Source of the DNA: a virus
Strand: one strand, 5' to 3'
DNA length: 64,000 bases
Virus record (IMG/VR): IMGVR_UViG_3300046536_000173
Location: 1-64,000 of that record
Of this stretch, positions 25,977 to 33,104 are shown one piece after another. The notes beneath the pieces were generated by a model. That model was not told the DNA's origin. It made no database searches and worked only from the letters and a program-made list of their open reading frames with translations. Positions within the stretch are counted from its first letter, which is position 1. Each line of letters starts with the position of its first letter. A program made the position numbers and the translations under genes.

Positions 25977-26591
25977 ATGCCCGCGCCGACCTTCAGCCCG
26001 ACCGATTACCTCTGGCAGTTTCAACGCCTCCTCCCGCGTGGCCGCGTCTGGCATCGCGGCTGGGGCACCGTGCAAGCCGCCGACATCCTGACTCTCATGC
26101 CGACCTGGGCACGGTTGAGCGCGCGCGCGAACGATCTCATCGCCGACGTTTTCCCGTGCACGACGACCGACCTGTTGCCGGAATGGGAAGCCTCGCTCGG
26201 CCTGCCCGATCCGTGCACTGGCCCGCTCGACTCAATCCAGGAACGCGTCGCCGCCGTGTGCGCGAAGTTCACCGCGCGCGGCGGGCAGTCGGTCGCTTAC
26301 TTCATCGCCGTGTGCGAGACGTTGGGTTTCGAGGGTGTCACGATCGACGAATTCCCCGCGACATCCGACATCGAAGCGCCTCCGGTCTTTACGTGGCGCG
26401 TCAACATTCACACGTCGACGCAGACCGTGTGGTTCCGCGCCGGGGTCTCGACCGCCGGCGATCCGCTCGCATCCTGGGGAAGCAATGTCCTGGAGTGCAC
26501 GCTTGAGCTTCTGAAGCCCGCGCACACGAACATCATTTTCGCTTATCACGACGACGACGCAACAACGTCCGACGCCGCCGCGTCCGCATAG
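25977..26591 (+). CDS. Mu gp48-like baseplate/tail-fibre adaptor (DUF2313)
   Basis: 204 residues. YLWQFQRLLPRGRVWHRGWG near the start, LLPEWEASLGLPDPC and RVAAVCAKFTARGGQSVAYF are the DUF2313 hallmarks. The C-terminus is acidic with a YHDDDAT tail. It links baseplate wedges to the tail fibre encoded next. Spaced 3 bases after the gp47 stop. Confidence 0.9.
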   Translation: MPAPTFSPTDYLWQFQRLLPRGRVWHRGWGTVQAADILTLMPTWARLSARANDLIADVFPCTTTDLLPEWEASLGLPDPCTGPLDSIQERVAAVCAKFTARGGQSVAYFIAVCETLGFEGVTIDEFPATSDIEAPPVFTWRVNIHTSTQTVWFRAGVSTAGDPLASWGSNVLECTLELLKPAHTNIIFAYHDDDATTSDAAASA

Positions 26592-26600
26592 GGGCCGATA

Positions 26601-28085
26601 ATGCACCGCATCGACAATTCGACCGCCGTCACCGTGATGCCGATCCGCAAGCCCGCTGGCACCGAAGGGTTCTTCACTCAAGGTAACCAAACGTCTGGCC
26701 AGCTCGCGACGATCGTCGAGGCCGACATCCTCAACGCGCTGATGATGGAGATCGCGAACGTCGTCACACGCGCGGGCATCGCGCTGAACAAGCTCGACGA
26801 CACGCAGCTATGGGCCGCGATCAACGCGCTGATCAACGCCTCCCGCCTGGGGTTCATGCCTGTCGAGCAAGGCGGCGGATACCTCCAGGGCAGCAACAAA
26901 GTCCGCATCGGTTGGGCGACGGACGGCAGCGGACTGAAAGCGCAGGTCGATGCGACCGACCTGGGGCCGATCGCGTTCCTCCAGCGCGCGCAAACCTTCA
27001 CCGCGACGCAGAGCTTCCAGACCGTCAATGTGACGACGATCAACGGCGGAACCTTCAGCGGATCGTCGATCTATTCAAGCGGCGCGATGACCGCCGCCGG
27101 AACCGTGACGGGCGGAACCGTCAACAGCAATGGCAACATGACCGCGAGCGGTGGAATGTATGCGGGCTATATTGCCTCGACCGGCAACATCAACGCAGCC
27201 GGAACCTTCACGGGTGGCGCCGTGTCGGTCACGGGCGGCGTCAACGGCAACGGACAGGTTCGCGGCGGTTCGATAATGAGCGCGGGCGGCATTTTCTATG
27301 TCGCCGACAACCTCGCTTACTATGTCGGGCGCGGCGGGGACGGAGCGTGGCGGTTCGTCGAAAACGGCAACGTCACTTGCACGATCGACGGCGCTGGCAA
27401 CCTGACCTCCGCTGGTGCCATCGCGTGCACCTATCTGACCAGCCACGGCGGCGGGAGCTTCGCGGGCGACGTATGGTCGGGTGGTGCCCTTACCTCGACC
27501 GGCAACACGAACGTCGGCAACTCGATCGTCATTCAACACGATGTCATCTTCGCCAACGCGACCAATCCGGGCCGATCTTCCCTGTTCGGCAACGGCGATC
27601 TTGGCTCGCTGATCCTGAATGTCTCGGGCGGCGGCGAGTGCGCGATCCGAGGCTATCGGTCGGCGGGTGAAACGCAGGTCATCGCGAATGGCGTGATCGG
27701 CCTCCGGATCGTGAACAACGGAGATGCCTACTTCATCGCCAACGTATTTGGCGCCGCGTTCAACCCTTCAGACACGCGCATCAAGGAACAGAGCGCGCCT
27801 TATACGCGCGGACTCGCCGACGTGCTGCGCATGACGCCCAAAGCCTACAAGCTGAAGCGCGACCTGGACGGGCCGCTTCATGTGAGCATCGATGCGCAAG
27901 CATTGCTGGAAACCATCCCCGAAGCCGTGGTCGAGCGCGATTGCACGGAACAAGACGGGCTGGCCGATCAGCTTTTCATTCAACCCGACTTCGTGAATTA
28001 CGCCATGCTCAACGCCATAAAAGAGATGGCCGCGACGATCGACACGTTGACCGCCCGCGTCGCCGCGCTCGAAGGGGCGCGCTGA
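26601..28085 (+). CDS. Tail fibre with S74 intramolecular chaperone domain
   Basis: 494 residues. The N-terminus RKPAGTEGFFTQGNQTSGQL and the following LNALMMEIANVVTRAGIALNK match baseplate-attachment segments of tail fibres. A repetitive beta shaft follows (GTFSGSSI, GTVNSNGN, GNLTSAGAI), including a FYVADNLAYYVGRGGDG module also found in the spike-fibre at 22061-23830. SDTRIKEQSAP (about 390) marks the start of a peptidase S74 domain and the end is coiled coil. It is the probable host receptor-binding protein of unit A. Confidence 0.85.
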   Translation: MHRIDNSTAVTVMPIRKPAGTEGFFTQGNQTSGQLATIVEADILNALMMEIANVVTRAGIALNKLDDTQLWAAINALINASRLGFMPVEQGGGYLQGSNKVRIGWATDGSGLKAQVDATDLGPIAFLQRAQTFTATQSFQTVNVTTINGGTFSGSSIYSSGAMTAAGTVTGGTVNSNGNMTASGGMYAGYIASTGNINAAGTFTGGAVSVTGGVNGNGQVRGGSIMSAGGIFYVADNLAYYVGRGGDGAWRFVENGNVTCTIDGAGNLTSAGAIACTYLTSHGGGSFAGDVWSGGALTSTGNTNVGNSIVIQHDVIFANATNPGRSSLFGNGDLGSLILNVSGGGECAIRGYRSAGETQVIANGVIGLRIVNNGDAYFIANVFGAAFNPSDTRIKEQSAPYTRGLADVLRMTPKAYKLKRDLDGPLHVSIDAQALLETIPEAVVERDCTEQDGLADQLFIQPDFVNYAMLNAIKEMAATIDTLTARVAALEGAR

Positions 28086-28312
28086 TGTCCGATCCGTCGT
28101 CGCCGACGCCTCCAGCCGCGCCGCACAGCAGCGTCATGGTGTCAATCAGCGAGCGGCTGATTCGCGTGCTCCCGCCCGCCTTCATCGCGCTTCTGGTGAT
28201 CAACGTGCTGTTTATCGGGGTCATCGCCTGGGTGTTCGACCACAACGCCGAAACCCGCAACGCGCTCCTGACCAGGATCGTCGAGCGCTGTTTGCTGCCG
28301 CCGCCCCGCTAG
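28085..28312 (+). CDS. Small single-helix membrane protein at the end of unit A
   Basis: 75 residues, sharing one base with the fibre stop (TGATG). Polar proline-rich N-terminus, a single hydrophobic segment PPAFIALLVINVLFIGVIAWVF (about 33-54) and a short basic tail. Last gene before the inter-prophage gap. Position at the end of the late operon is where lysis genes often lie, so a holin/antiholin-like role is possible; nothing in the sequence proves it. Confidence 0.6.
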   Translation: MSDPSSPTPPAAPHSSVMVSISERLIRVLPPAFIALLVINVLFIGVIAWVFDHNAETRNALLTRIVERCLLPPPR

Positions 28313-28351
28313 ATCGATCTGGCGCGCCCGGCTGGAGCCGCCACACGCCGC

Positions 28352-28382
28352 AAAGCAAAAGGGGTGCCCGCTTGGACACCCC
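28352..28382 (-). terminator. Rho-independent terminator of the integrase transcript
   Basis: On the minus strand an inverted repeat GGGGTGtCC/GGgCACCCC (28361-28382, one mismatch) with a 4-base AAGC loop is followed by TTTTGCTTT. It lies 33 bases past the integrase stop. This 104-base gap (28313-28415) is also where the junction of the two prophages should be; I could not identify an att core or tRNA end in it. Confidence 0.75.
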
Positions 28383-28415
28383 TCGCCGTCGTCGCCCCGT
28401 GGGGTCTTCCAGGGA

Positions 28416-29771
28416 CTAAGCCGCCCTCCTCAACTCGACGACGTTGGTCGCGTCGGTCTCGACCAGCCCGACCAGCGCCGACGCGGACGGAGCGCCGTCG
28501 AGCAATTGATTCGCCCATGCCGTCGCCAGCGCCCGCCGCTGCGCGACGAATGTCGCCTTGTTGTACCGCCCCTCGACCTCGCCGAACGCCTTATGCGCGA
28601 GCATGACATCGATCACGCGCCCCGCGCCGGGGTCCGCTTCGTTATTGATCGTCGAGAACGTCGCCCGCCAGCCGTGCACCGTATGCCGCCCCGTCAACCC
28701 GACGCGCGGAAGCGCGCGCCCCATGACTTCATTCAGGCACGACCGCTCGACGCTGCCGCGCATCCCCTGACCTGGAAATACGAAGTCGGAGGAGACGCCC
28801 GCCGCGACCTGGAGCGCGCGCGCCGCCCGGAACACGTCCGTCGCCTGGGGCGCGAGCGGGATGACGTGCTCGCGCTTGTGTCCGCGCCGTCCCTTCATAC
28901 GGGCGGCGGGGATCTTCCACGTCATGCCGTCCGCCGTCTCGACAAGCTCGCTCCACCGCGCCTCGACGCCCTCCAGCTTACGGACAGCCGTCAACGCGAT
29001 CAGCCGATGCGCGAGCTTCGAGAACGGACCCGACGCGCTCGCCTCCACCGCCCGCAACACCGCCCGCGCCTCCTCGATCGTCTCGACGTGCGCGCGACTG
29101 ACCTCGCGCGGATCGCCCGCGACGCGCTTCGGCAAATCCGCCGCGATCGCCCGTACCGGGTTTTCCGTGACCAGCTTCCTCCGCAACGCGTAATCGAACA
29201 GCAATTGCAAATTCTGTTGCACATGCACCGCTTGCGCGCGGAGCGCCGGTCGATCGCCGCGCGCCTTCGTCAGGCCGATGATCAGCGCCTCGACCTCGCT
29301 CGCCGTGACCCGTGCGATCGGACGATCGCCGATCACCGGGTAAATGTGATTCCGAAGCCGAAGCTCGACGTTGCGCGTATGCGTCGCCGACCAGCCGCGC
29401 GCCTCCTGGGAGATGTCGAACCACGCCGCCCCGACGACGCGCACCGTCGCCGCGTCCGCCTCGCGCCGCGTCGCGCGCGCCTCCTGCCGATCGTGCGCCG
29501 GATCGCCGCCTTCGCGGATTGTGCGCCGCAATTCGTCGCGCTTGCCCTTCGCCTCGACGATCCCGAGATCGGGCCACCGCCCAATGATCGTCGCCTGATG
29601 CTTGCCCGCGACGTGGTAGTGCACCTGCCACGACTTCGCGCCGCCCGCGCCGACCAGCAAGTAAAGCCCGCCGCCGAAGCGGAGCTTGGCCCCCGCCTTC
29701 GCCGCCTTTATGTCCGCGCCCGTCGCGAGCTTGCCCGCTTGCCGCGCCGCGTCCTGAATGGTAGTGGTCAT
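28416..29771 (-). CDS. int: Tyrosine integrase with DUF4102-like arm-binding domain
   Basis: 451 residues. The N-terminal domain (about 1-95; GGLYLLVGAGGAKSWQVHY) is the P4/DUF4102-type arm-binding fold, then a SAM-like core-binding domain (about 110-215). Catalytic residues are visible: R264 (TAVR), K293 (RMKG), H366-x-x-R369 (HGWRATF), H393 (LAHK) and Y403 (GRYNK). It performs integration and, with a directionality factor, excision. The gene is the last of the leftward operon and lies at the left edge of unit B, as expected next to attL. Confidence 0.93.
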   Translation of the reverse strand: MTTTIQDAARQAGKLATGADIKAAKAGAKLRFGGGLYLLVGAGGAKSWQVHYHVAGKHQATIIGRWPDLGIVEAKGKRDELRRTIREGGDPAHDRQEARATRREADAATVRVVGAAWFDISQEARGWSATHTRNVELRLRNHIYPVIGDRPIARVTASEVEALIIGLTKARGDRPALRAQAVHVQQNLQLLFDYALRRKLVTENPVRAIAADLPKRVAGDPREVSRAHVETIEEARAVLRAVEASASGPFSKLAHRLIALTAVRKLEGVEARWSELVETADGMTWKIPAARMKGRRGHKREHVIPLAPQATDVFRAARALQVAAGVSSDFVFPGQGMRGSVERSCLNEVMGRALPRVGLTGRHTVHGWRATFSTINNEADPGAGRVIDVMLAHKAFGEVEGRYNKATFVAQRRALATAWANQLLDGAPSASALVGLVETDATNVVELRRAA

Positions 29772-29798
29772 GTGTGAATCCCTTTCGTTGGAATGCAG

Positions 29799-29828
29799 AA
29801 CGGGCGCCCCTGCCAGGGAGCGCCCGTT
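29799..29828. terminator. Strong hairpin upstream of the integrase gene
   Basis: Perfect inverted repeat AACGGGCGC/GCGCCCGTT with a 12-base interior, between the integrase start (29771) and the stop of the upstream leftward gene (29835). There is no good T-run on the minus strand, so termination would be weak; it may instead limit read-through or stabilise the upstream mRNA. Its position suggests int has its own promoter or only attenuated expression from the operon. Confidence 0.5.
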
Positions 29829-29834
29829 TCGTTG

Positions 29835-30146
29835 TCAGTCATTGCAAGAGGAAGGCCGGGGCTGTTCGTTGCACCGCCCCGACTCCCGATTGAACTTCCG
29901 CCAGCGCGCCGCTTCCGCTTCCTCGGCCCGTTGCTTTTGCTCACGTGCCGCCTCGAATTCCCGCCTGGAGATCGAGGGGACGTTTGTGAAGCAGACGATC
30001 CGCCAATCACCGTTGACGATGATCCGCGTTTCGTCATTCGGGCAGACCCACAGTCCATCTGCCCGCTGGTGCGGGACCATCTGCGCCTGGGCGGTCGCGA
30101 ACGTGCCGACCGCCAGGACCGCCGCGAGGAGCGTCGCGCGGATCAT
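29835..30146 (-). CDS. Secreted small protein with signal peptide
   Basis: 103 residues. Residues 1-22 form a classical signal peptide (basic start, LLAAVLAVGTFATA core, AQA cleavage site). The mature part has three or four cysteines, an aromatic GLWVCPND segment and a charged helical RREFEAAREQKQRAEEAE stretch. A periplasmic or outer-surface role is implied; superinfection exclusion or lysis accessory are both possible. It overlaps the upstream gene by ATGA. Confidence 0.65.
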   Translation of the reverse strand: MIRATLLAAVLAVGTFATAQAQMVPHQRADGLWVCPNDETRIIVNGDWRIVCFTNVPSISRREFEAAREQKQRAEEAEAARWRKFNRESGRCNEQPRPSSCND

Positions 30147-30427
30147 CGACCCGCGTCCGCCGTGAGCCGCGCCAGCTTCGCCGCGCAGCGTGCGCAGATC
30201 GGAACCGCCCCGAGGATCGGATGCGCCGCCGTCGCCGTCGCCGGGTTGTCGCACAGCGCGAACCATTTGCACTTGGCTGGAGCCGCTTCGTCGATCGCCG
30301 CGATCTCGCGATCCCGCCGCCACTTCGCCTCGGCGCGCGTCATGCCGTCCCATTTCACGCGCCCATCGACCATGACGCACCATTGGTGCCCGTCGTCGCC
30401 CCCGATCTGTCGGATCGTCACGCGCAT
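30143..30427 (-). CDS. Small cysteine-containing protein
   Basis: 94 residues. The N-terminal half VTIRQIGGDDGHQWCVMVDGRVKWDGMT looks like a small beta sheet; the C-terminal half has CKWFALC and CARC, possibly one zinc site. Member of a tightly packed leftward set; overlaps the next gene by four bases. Unknown function. Confidence 0.6.
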   Translation of the reverse strand: MRVTIRQIGGDDGHQWCVMVDGRVKWDGMTRAEAKWRRDREIAAIDEAAPAKCKWFALCDNPATATAAHPILGAVPICARCAAKLARLTADAGR

Positions 30428-30430
30428 CGA

Positions 30431-30670
30431 TCAGCCCTCGCCCGCGTTGAGCTTCGCGACGATCGCATCGATCGCCGCCTGTTCGCCCGCGCAAGCGACC
30501 ATCCGCAGATCGCGCGCCGCGTGCCCGTGCTCGCGATAGTCCGCGCGCTCGGCCTCGACCTCCGCTTTCGCCCATGAGCCGAACGCGACGCCCCACCGCT
30601 CGCCGGGTTCATACCGTGAGAGGAGGACGTGATACTTGCGCGTCGCCGTCGTTGCTGTTTTCGTCGTCAT
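30431..30670 (-). CDS. Small hypothetical protein, first gene of the int-proximal group
   Basis: 79 residues starting MTTKTATTATRKYHVLLSRY, with WGVAFGSWAKAEVEAERADY and a helical C-terminus. Minus-strand AAAGGGACT just upstream can act as ribosome binding site. The 283 bases upstream contain two operator-like dyads, so this gene is probably the first of a separately regulated transcript. No family recognised. Confidence 0.6.
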   Translation of the reverse strand: MTTKTATTATRKYHVLLSRYEPGERWGVAFGSWAKAEVEAERADYREHGHAARDLRMVACAGEQAAIDAIVAKLNAGEG

Positions 30671-30728
30671 GTTGGAGTCCCTTTCATGCGGAAATCATGC
30701 GGAGCAGGATGTCATACCCTGTCGTCAC

Positions 30729-30745
30729 ATTGCATTCCGTGCAAG
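30729..30745. promoter_or_regulatory. Operator-like dyad (third site)
   Basis: TTGCA-N5-TGCAA with the same spacing as the sites inside the two switch promoters at 35472-35488 and 36230-36246; the outer bases here are A and G instead of C and G. It lies 59 bases upstream of the leftward gene at 30670, where the same phage repressor could control the int-proximal genes. Confidence 0.65.
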
Positions 30746-30933
30746 GGGAGGTGGACGCTTATGGCTGAAAACACAAGGAAATGTCGCGCCCTGTCGGACC
30801 CTGACGTTGCACCCCGCGATGTGTTCAACAACGCCGGATGATGGTCTAAGTGGCTGTGGCAGTAGGGTTTCCGCCGATCCATGCGATCGACCATGCGAGA
30901 AAACATGCGAACGCGCATGGGTGCCACGTTCAC

Positions 30934-30950
30934 CTTGCATGGATTGCAAC
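30934..30950. promoter_or_regulatory. Operator-like dyad (fourth site)
   Basis: CTTGCA-TGGAT-TGCAAC, one mismatch from the perfect dyad of the switch promoters. It lies just past the stop of the leftward gene at 30954. With the site at 30729 it brackets the intergenic region. Confidence 0.6.
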
Positions 30951-30953
30951 CGA

Positions 30954-31085
30954 TCAGCGCTGATCGAGGCCGGTTCCCCGCGCGAGCCGCCGATACGCCG
31001 CAAGCTCCGCGCGATCGAACCCCCACGAGACGAACGACCCGACCAGCGCGCCGAACGCGAACGCCGCGAGGAGCGCGTAAATCAT
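30954..31085 (-). CDS. Small membrane protein
   Basis: 43 residues starting MIYALLAAFAFGALVGSFV, one hydrophobic helix (about 2-20), then a charged helix RAELAAYRRLARG. ATGA overlap with the upstream gene supports translation. Last gene of the main leftward operon before the operator-containing gap. Unknown function. Confidence 0.55.
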   Translation of the reverse strand: MIYALLAAFAFGALVGSFVSWGFDRAELAAYRRLARGTGLDQR

Positions 31086-31429
31086 CCCCCGCCCTGCCAC
31101 CGCATGAACGCCGCGAGCGCTGCCGCTTCCGTCTCCGTGAGCGGAGCATCATCCTCCATCGCCGCGAACAGCTTCGCGGAATCCTCCGCGTCGATGACGC
31201 GCCGACCGTCGTCGAGCACGGAGCAACGCAGATCGACGCCGAATACGCTGATCACGCCCGACCATACCGCTTTGGGGATCTGACCCGGACCACGCATCCG
31301 CGCCGGGGTCACAACGCGATCATTGCACGCGCGGCAACATCGTCCCTCCGCCACCGGCTCCGCGTTGTGCCCGCGCGCCCAGCCGCTGGCCCGCACCGCG
31401 ATCTCGCACCCGCATATGACGCAGATCAT
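31082..31429 (-). CDS. Small zinc-ribbon-type protein
   Basis: 115 residues. CVICGC at the N-terminus and GHNAEPVAEGRCCRACND (about 20-37) give four cysteines in two pairs, a pattern found in small phage proteins of unknown role. The C-terminal part is helical and acidic. Overlaps its upstream neighbour by four bases. Confidence 0.7.
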   Translation of the reverse strand: MICVICGCEIAVRASGWARGHNAEPVAEGRCCRACNDRVVTPARMRGPGQIPKAVWSGVISVFGVDLRCSVLDDGRRVIDAEDSAKLFAAMEDDAPLTETEAAALAAFMRWQGGG

Positions 31430-31653
31430 GGCCTCCCCCTTCGCTCGCGAACCTCAACCGTGGGCGCCAAGCGCGCGACCTCCTCGATCGAGCACGGCTT
31501 GCGCCATTGCGCGCTTGTGAACTCGCGTCCGACTTCCGCCGTCATCTCGCCATCCGATACCGCGATCACCGCCTCGGTGGTGCCGCACATGTCGAAGATT
31601 CGATCGCGGGTGGCTTCGATCCGTCTCCGCATTGTCGGGGTCCAACGGACCAC
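31426..31653 (-). CDS. Small hypothetical protein
   Basis: 75 residues from a GTG at 31653; an in-frame ATG at 31632 is an alternative start and I cannot decide between them. Basic N-terminus (TPTMRRRIEATRDRIFDM), then a short beta-like region and a C-terminal SIEEVARLAPTVEVRERR. No family recognised. Confidence 0.5.
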   Translation of the reverse strand: MVRWTPTMRRRIEATRDRIFDMCGTTEAVIAVSDGEMTAEVGREFTSAQWRKPCSIEEVARLAPTVEVRERRGRP

Positions 31654-31731
31654 CGGGATCGGGCGTGCTTTGGCGAGGTCATGCAGCGCTAGACTCAGAT
31701 GCCAAAGCGGTCGGCCCGATGCGTAGACGCT

Positions 31732-31863
31732 TCATTCAAGACCAATGTTCACGGTCAAGCACGCCGATACGCTGTCGCCCGCCCACCAATAGTGGCCCTC
31801 GACGATCTGGCGCTCCGGGTCGAACACCGGATGCGACAACGCGAATTCGATCTGTGATCTCAT
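31732..31863 (-). CDS. Small hypothetical protein with strong RBS
   Basis: 43 residues starting MRSQIEFALSHPVFDPERQI. The start is chosen because GAGGAGGAAAG lies a few bases upstream on the minus strand and because the ATG overlaps the stop of the upstream gene (ATGA). Contains GHYWWAGDSVSACLTVN. Unknown function. Confidence 0.55.
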   Translation of the reverse strand: MRSQIEFALSHPVFDPERQIVEGHYWWAGDSVSACLTVNIGLE

Positions 31864-32084
31864 GCTTTCCTCCTCCTCGATGATCGCCCCGCTGGAGCCG
31901 CTGGGCGCGTCGCACGCGGGTCGGGGGCCGCGCCCGCTGTCGTCGTGTCCCGCCCTGGCACGAGCCAGCCGTGGGCCTCCTCGCAGCGTAGGCACCATCC
32001 CTGGTCCGGCTTGCCCGTCGCGATCTCGCCCGGAGCGACCGCCATCGACTTACGCCCGCAGTCGGTGCACCGGGGCAGTGTCAA
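31860..32084 (-). CDS. Small CxxC/CxxC protein
   Basis: 74 residues from a TTG start overlapping the upstream stop (TTGA) and preceded by GGAGGAGGAGGA. CTDCG near the N-terminus and WCLRCEEAHGW about 25 residues later form a probable zinc ribbon. The C-terminal 30 residues are low-complexity proline/alanine/arginine. Unknown function. Confidence 0.55.
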   Translation of the reverse strand: MTLPRCTDCGRKSMAVAPGEIATGKPDQGWCLRCEEAHGWLVPGRDTTTAGAAPDPRATRPAAPAGRSSRRRKA

Positions 32085-32299
32085 TCCTCCTCCTCCCCGT
32101 CGTCGCCGACATAGAAGTTCGCTTCGCCCTCCGGGCACTCCTCGCGAAGCAACACGAGACAGCGCCGCACGCTTGCGGGGCCGGTGCCGAATGACTCCGT
32201 CGAATGACCGCACCGCTCGCACGTCGCCGATACGCCTTCGACTTCGCGCCCGTCGTCGTTTTCCAGGTCGATGAAATCGATCGAGCACGAGACTTTCAC
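32081..32299 (-). CDS. Small acidic cysteine protein
   Basis: 72 residues from a GTG start coupled to the upstream hydrophobic peptide (GTGA). VSATCERCGHSTESFGTG and RRCLVLLREECPEGEANFYV follow a pattern seen in small phage proteins; the C-terminus is very acidic (GDDGEEED). Probable single zinc site. Unknown function. Confidence 0.6.
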   Translation of the reverse strand: MKVSCSIDFIDLENDDGREVEGVSATCERCGHSTESFGTGPASVRRCLVLLREECPEGEANFYVGDDGEEED

Positions 32300-32385
32300 G
32301 GCACCCGCATCGCCTCGATCGTCAACAGCACGATCCCGACCCATGCGACCGCGAGGAACGCGACCAGAGCGAGGAGCCGCGCCAT
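32296..32385 (-). CDS. Hydrophobic mini-protein
   Basis: 29 residues, almost one transmembrane helix (LLALVAFLAVAWVGIVLLTI). Supported mainly by the GTGA coupling to the downstream gene and the fit between neighbours; could be a leader peptide whose translation opens the next start. Confidence 0.4.
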   Translation of the reverse strand: MARLLALVAFLAVAWVGIVLLTIEAMRVP

Positions 32386-32391
32386 CGCGCG

Positions 32392-32706
32392 TCAATGCGC
32401 CCCGTGCGGGCCGGGTTGCTCCGCGAGGATCGACAGCATCATTCGCCCGAAGCGCTCCATATCGCCCGCCGTGTCCGCGTCGATGCCTGTCGGATGATCG
32501 ATCAGCTGGTCCGCATACCATTGGACCTCTGGCAGGGTCAGCGCTGCCGTCGTGTCGCCGATCGTAAACAAAAGATGATGCGCGCCGCGCCCCGTCTCGA
32601 CCGGAACGGCCATCATCGTTTCCAGGTGAAACACCTGACCCGCGAGCCGGAACGCGCGCAACAGCGCGAGCATCCCGACATGGCCGCGCAACGCTTCAGT
32701 CCGCAT
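32392..32706 (-). CDS. Hypothetical protein
   Basis: 104 residues starting MRTEALRGHVGMLALLRAFR. Contains FHLETMMAVPVETGRG, LLFTIGDTTAALTLPEVQWY and a helical C-terminus ending HGAH. The start lies 11 bases inside the upstream gene, as in the other tightly packed genes here. No family recognised. Confidence 0.6.
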   Translation of the reverse strand: MRTEALRGHVGMLALLRAFRLAGQVFHLETMMAVPVETGRGAHHLLFTIGDTTAALTLPEVQWYADQLIDHPTGIDADTAGDMERFGRMMLSILAEQPGPHGAH

Positions 32707-32911
32707 CGATCGCCGCCTTCTTCGTCGGGTAGAGCATGTCCGCGACAAGCTGCGCCGCGCGCATGGTCTGAAACGGCTTGTCGCAGCACGGGCACCGATC
32801 AAGCGGAAGCCGCTCGCTGGGCGGTGGCATGATCACAAGCCCGTCGATCCCCTCGACAATCGCCAGCCCGTCGCAACGCTTACCGTCGGTCGTCCATCGC
32901 TCCTCGCTCAT
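32696..32911 (-). CDS. Small protein with CPCC motif
   Basis: 71 residues from the ATG at 32911, preferred over the upstream TTG at 32929 because GAGAGGGA precedes it at good spacing. RCPCCDKPFQTM in the middle suggests a zinc knuckle. Overlaps both neighbours. Unknown function. Confidence 0.55.
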   Translation of the reverse strand: MSEERWTTDGKRCDGLAIVEGIDGLVIMPPPSERLPLDRCPCCDKPFQTMRAAQLVADMLYPTKKAAIDAD

Positions 32912-33104
32912 GTTCGCGTTCCCTCTCAAGGTGGTTCAAAACCGCGTCCATCACGTCGATGCGGCGATCCGCCCGCCGCCGGTTCATCCGCCCCTCGCGA
33001 CACGCGCGCCCGTAAACCTCGCGCCGCATCTGACACTCGCGCTGAATCTCCTCGATCATGTCGTCGATCGAGACAGGGTGGCGGGGGAGGAGATCATCCG
33101 ACAT
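32880..33104 (-). CDS. Small charged helical protein
   Basis: 74 residues starting MSDDLLPRHPVSIDDMIEEI; mostly charged helix (RRADRRIDVMDAVLNHLERE). Overlaps the HTH gene upstream by 11 bases and the CPCC gene downstream by 32. Unknown function. Confidence 0.55.
   Translation of the reverse strand: MSDDLLPRHPVSIDDMIEEIQRECQMRREVYGRACREGRMNRRRADRRIDVMDAVLNHLEREREHERGAMDDRR

Larger units (their letters stand above)
1..28312 (+). mobile_element. Prophage unit A (right, late half; continues beyond the left edge)
   Basis: Contiguous plus-strand block of virion genes from a truncated ParB-like gene to the tail fibre and a small membrane protein. The gene order is packaging, HK97-type head, then Mu-type contractile tail. 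It is collinear with 42374-64000 (unit B) but clearly diverged in sequence, so it is a second phage and not an assembly repeat of the same one. Its integration and early genes must lie left of the window. The right boundary is placed between the last gene and the integrase terminator of unit B; no att core could be identified. Confidence 0.85.
30671..30953. other. Intergenic region between leftward gene groups
   Basis: 283 bases holding two operator-like dyads and no convincing gene. A 26-codon plus-strand ORF at 30761-30841 has a GGGGAGG upstream but no recognisable product. Composition is less GC-rich than the flanks, with several ATGCG/CATGCG words between 30885 and 30930. Likely a regulatory region. 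Confidence 0.5.

Noticed and set aside
28313-28415. A tRNA 3' end or att core between the two prophages
   Set aside because: No T-loop GGTTCGAATC-like sequence or convincing direct repeat is visible; only the integrase terminator hairpin is supported. The att site must be found by comparing the outer prophage ends.
29835-30146. Rz-type spanin call for the signal-peptide protein
   Set aside because: It has a cleavable signal peptide and a short charged helix, but no lipobox, no nested Rz1-like frame and no endolysin nearby.
30629-30841. 70-codon plus-strand frame overlapping the operator at 30729
   Set aside because: It crosses the start of a leftward gene and an operator, has an unusual Cys/His/Arg composition and no homology pattern; only the last 26 codons have an RBS-like sequence and these remain doubtful.
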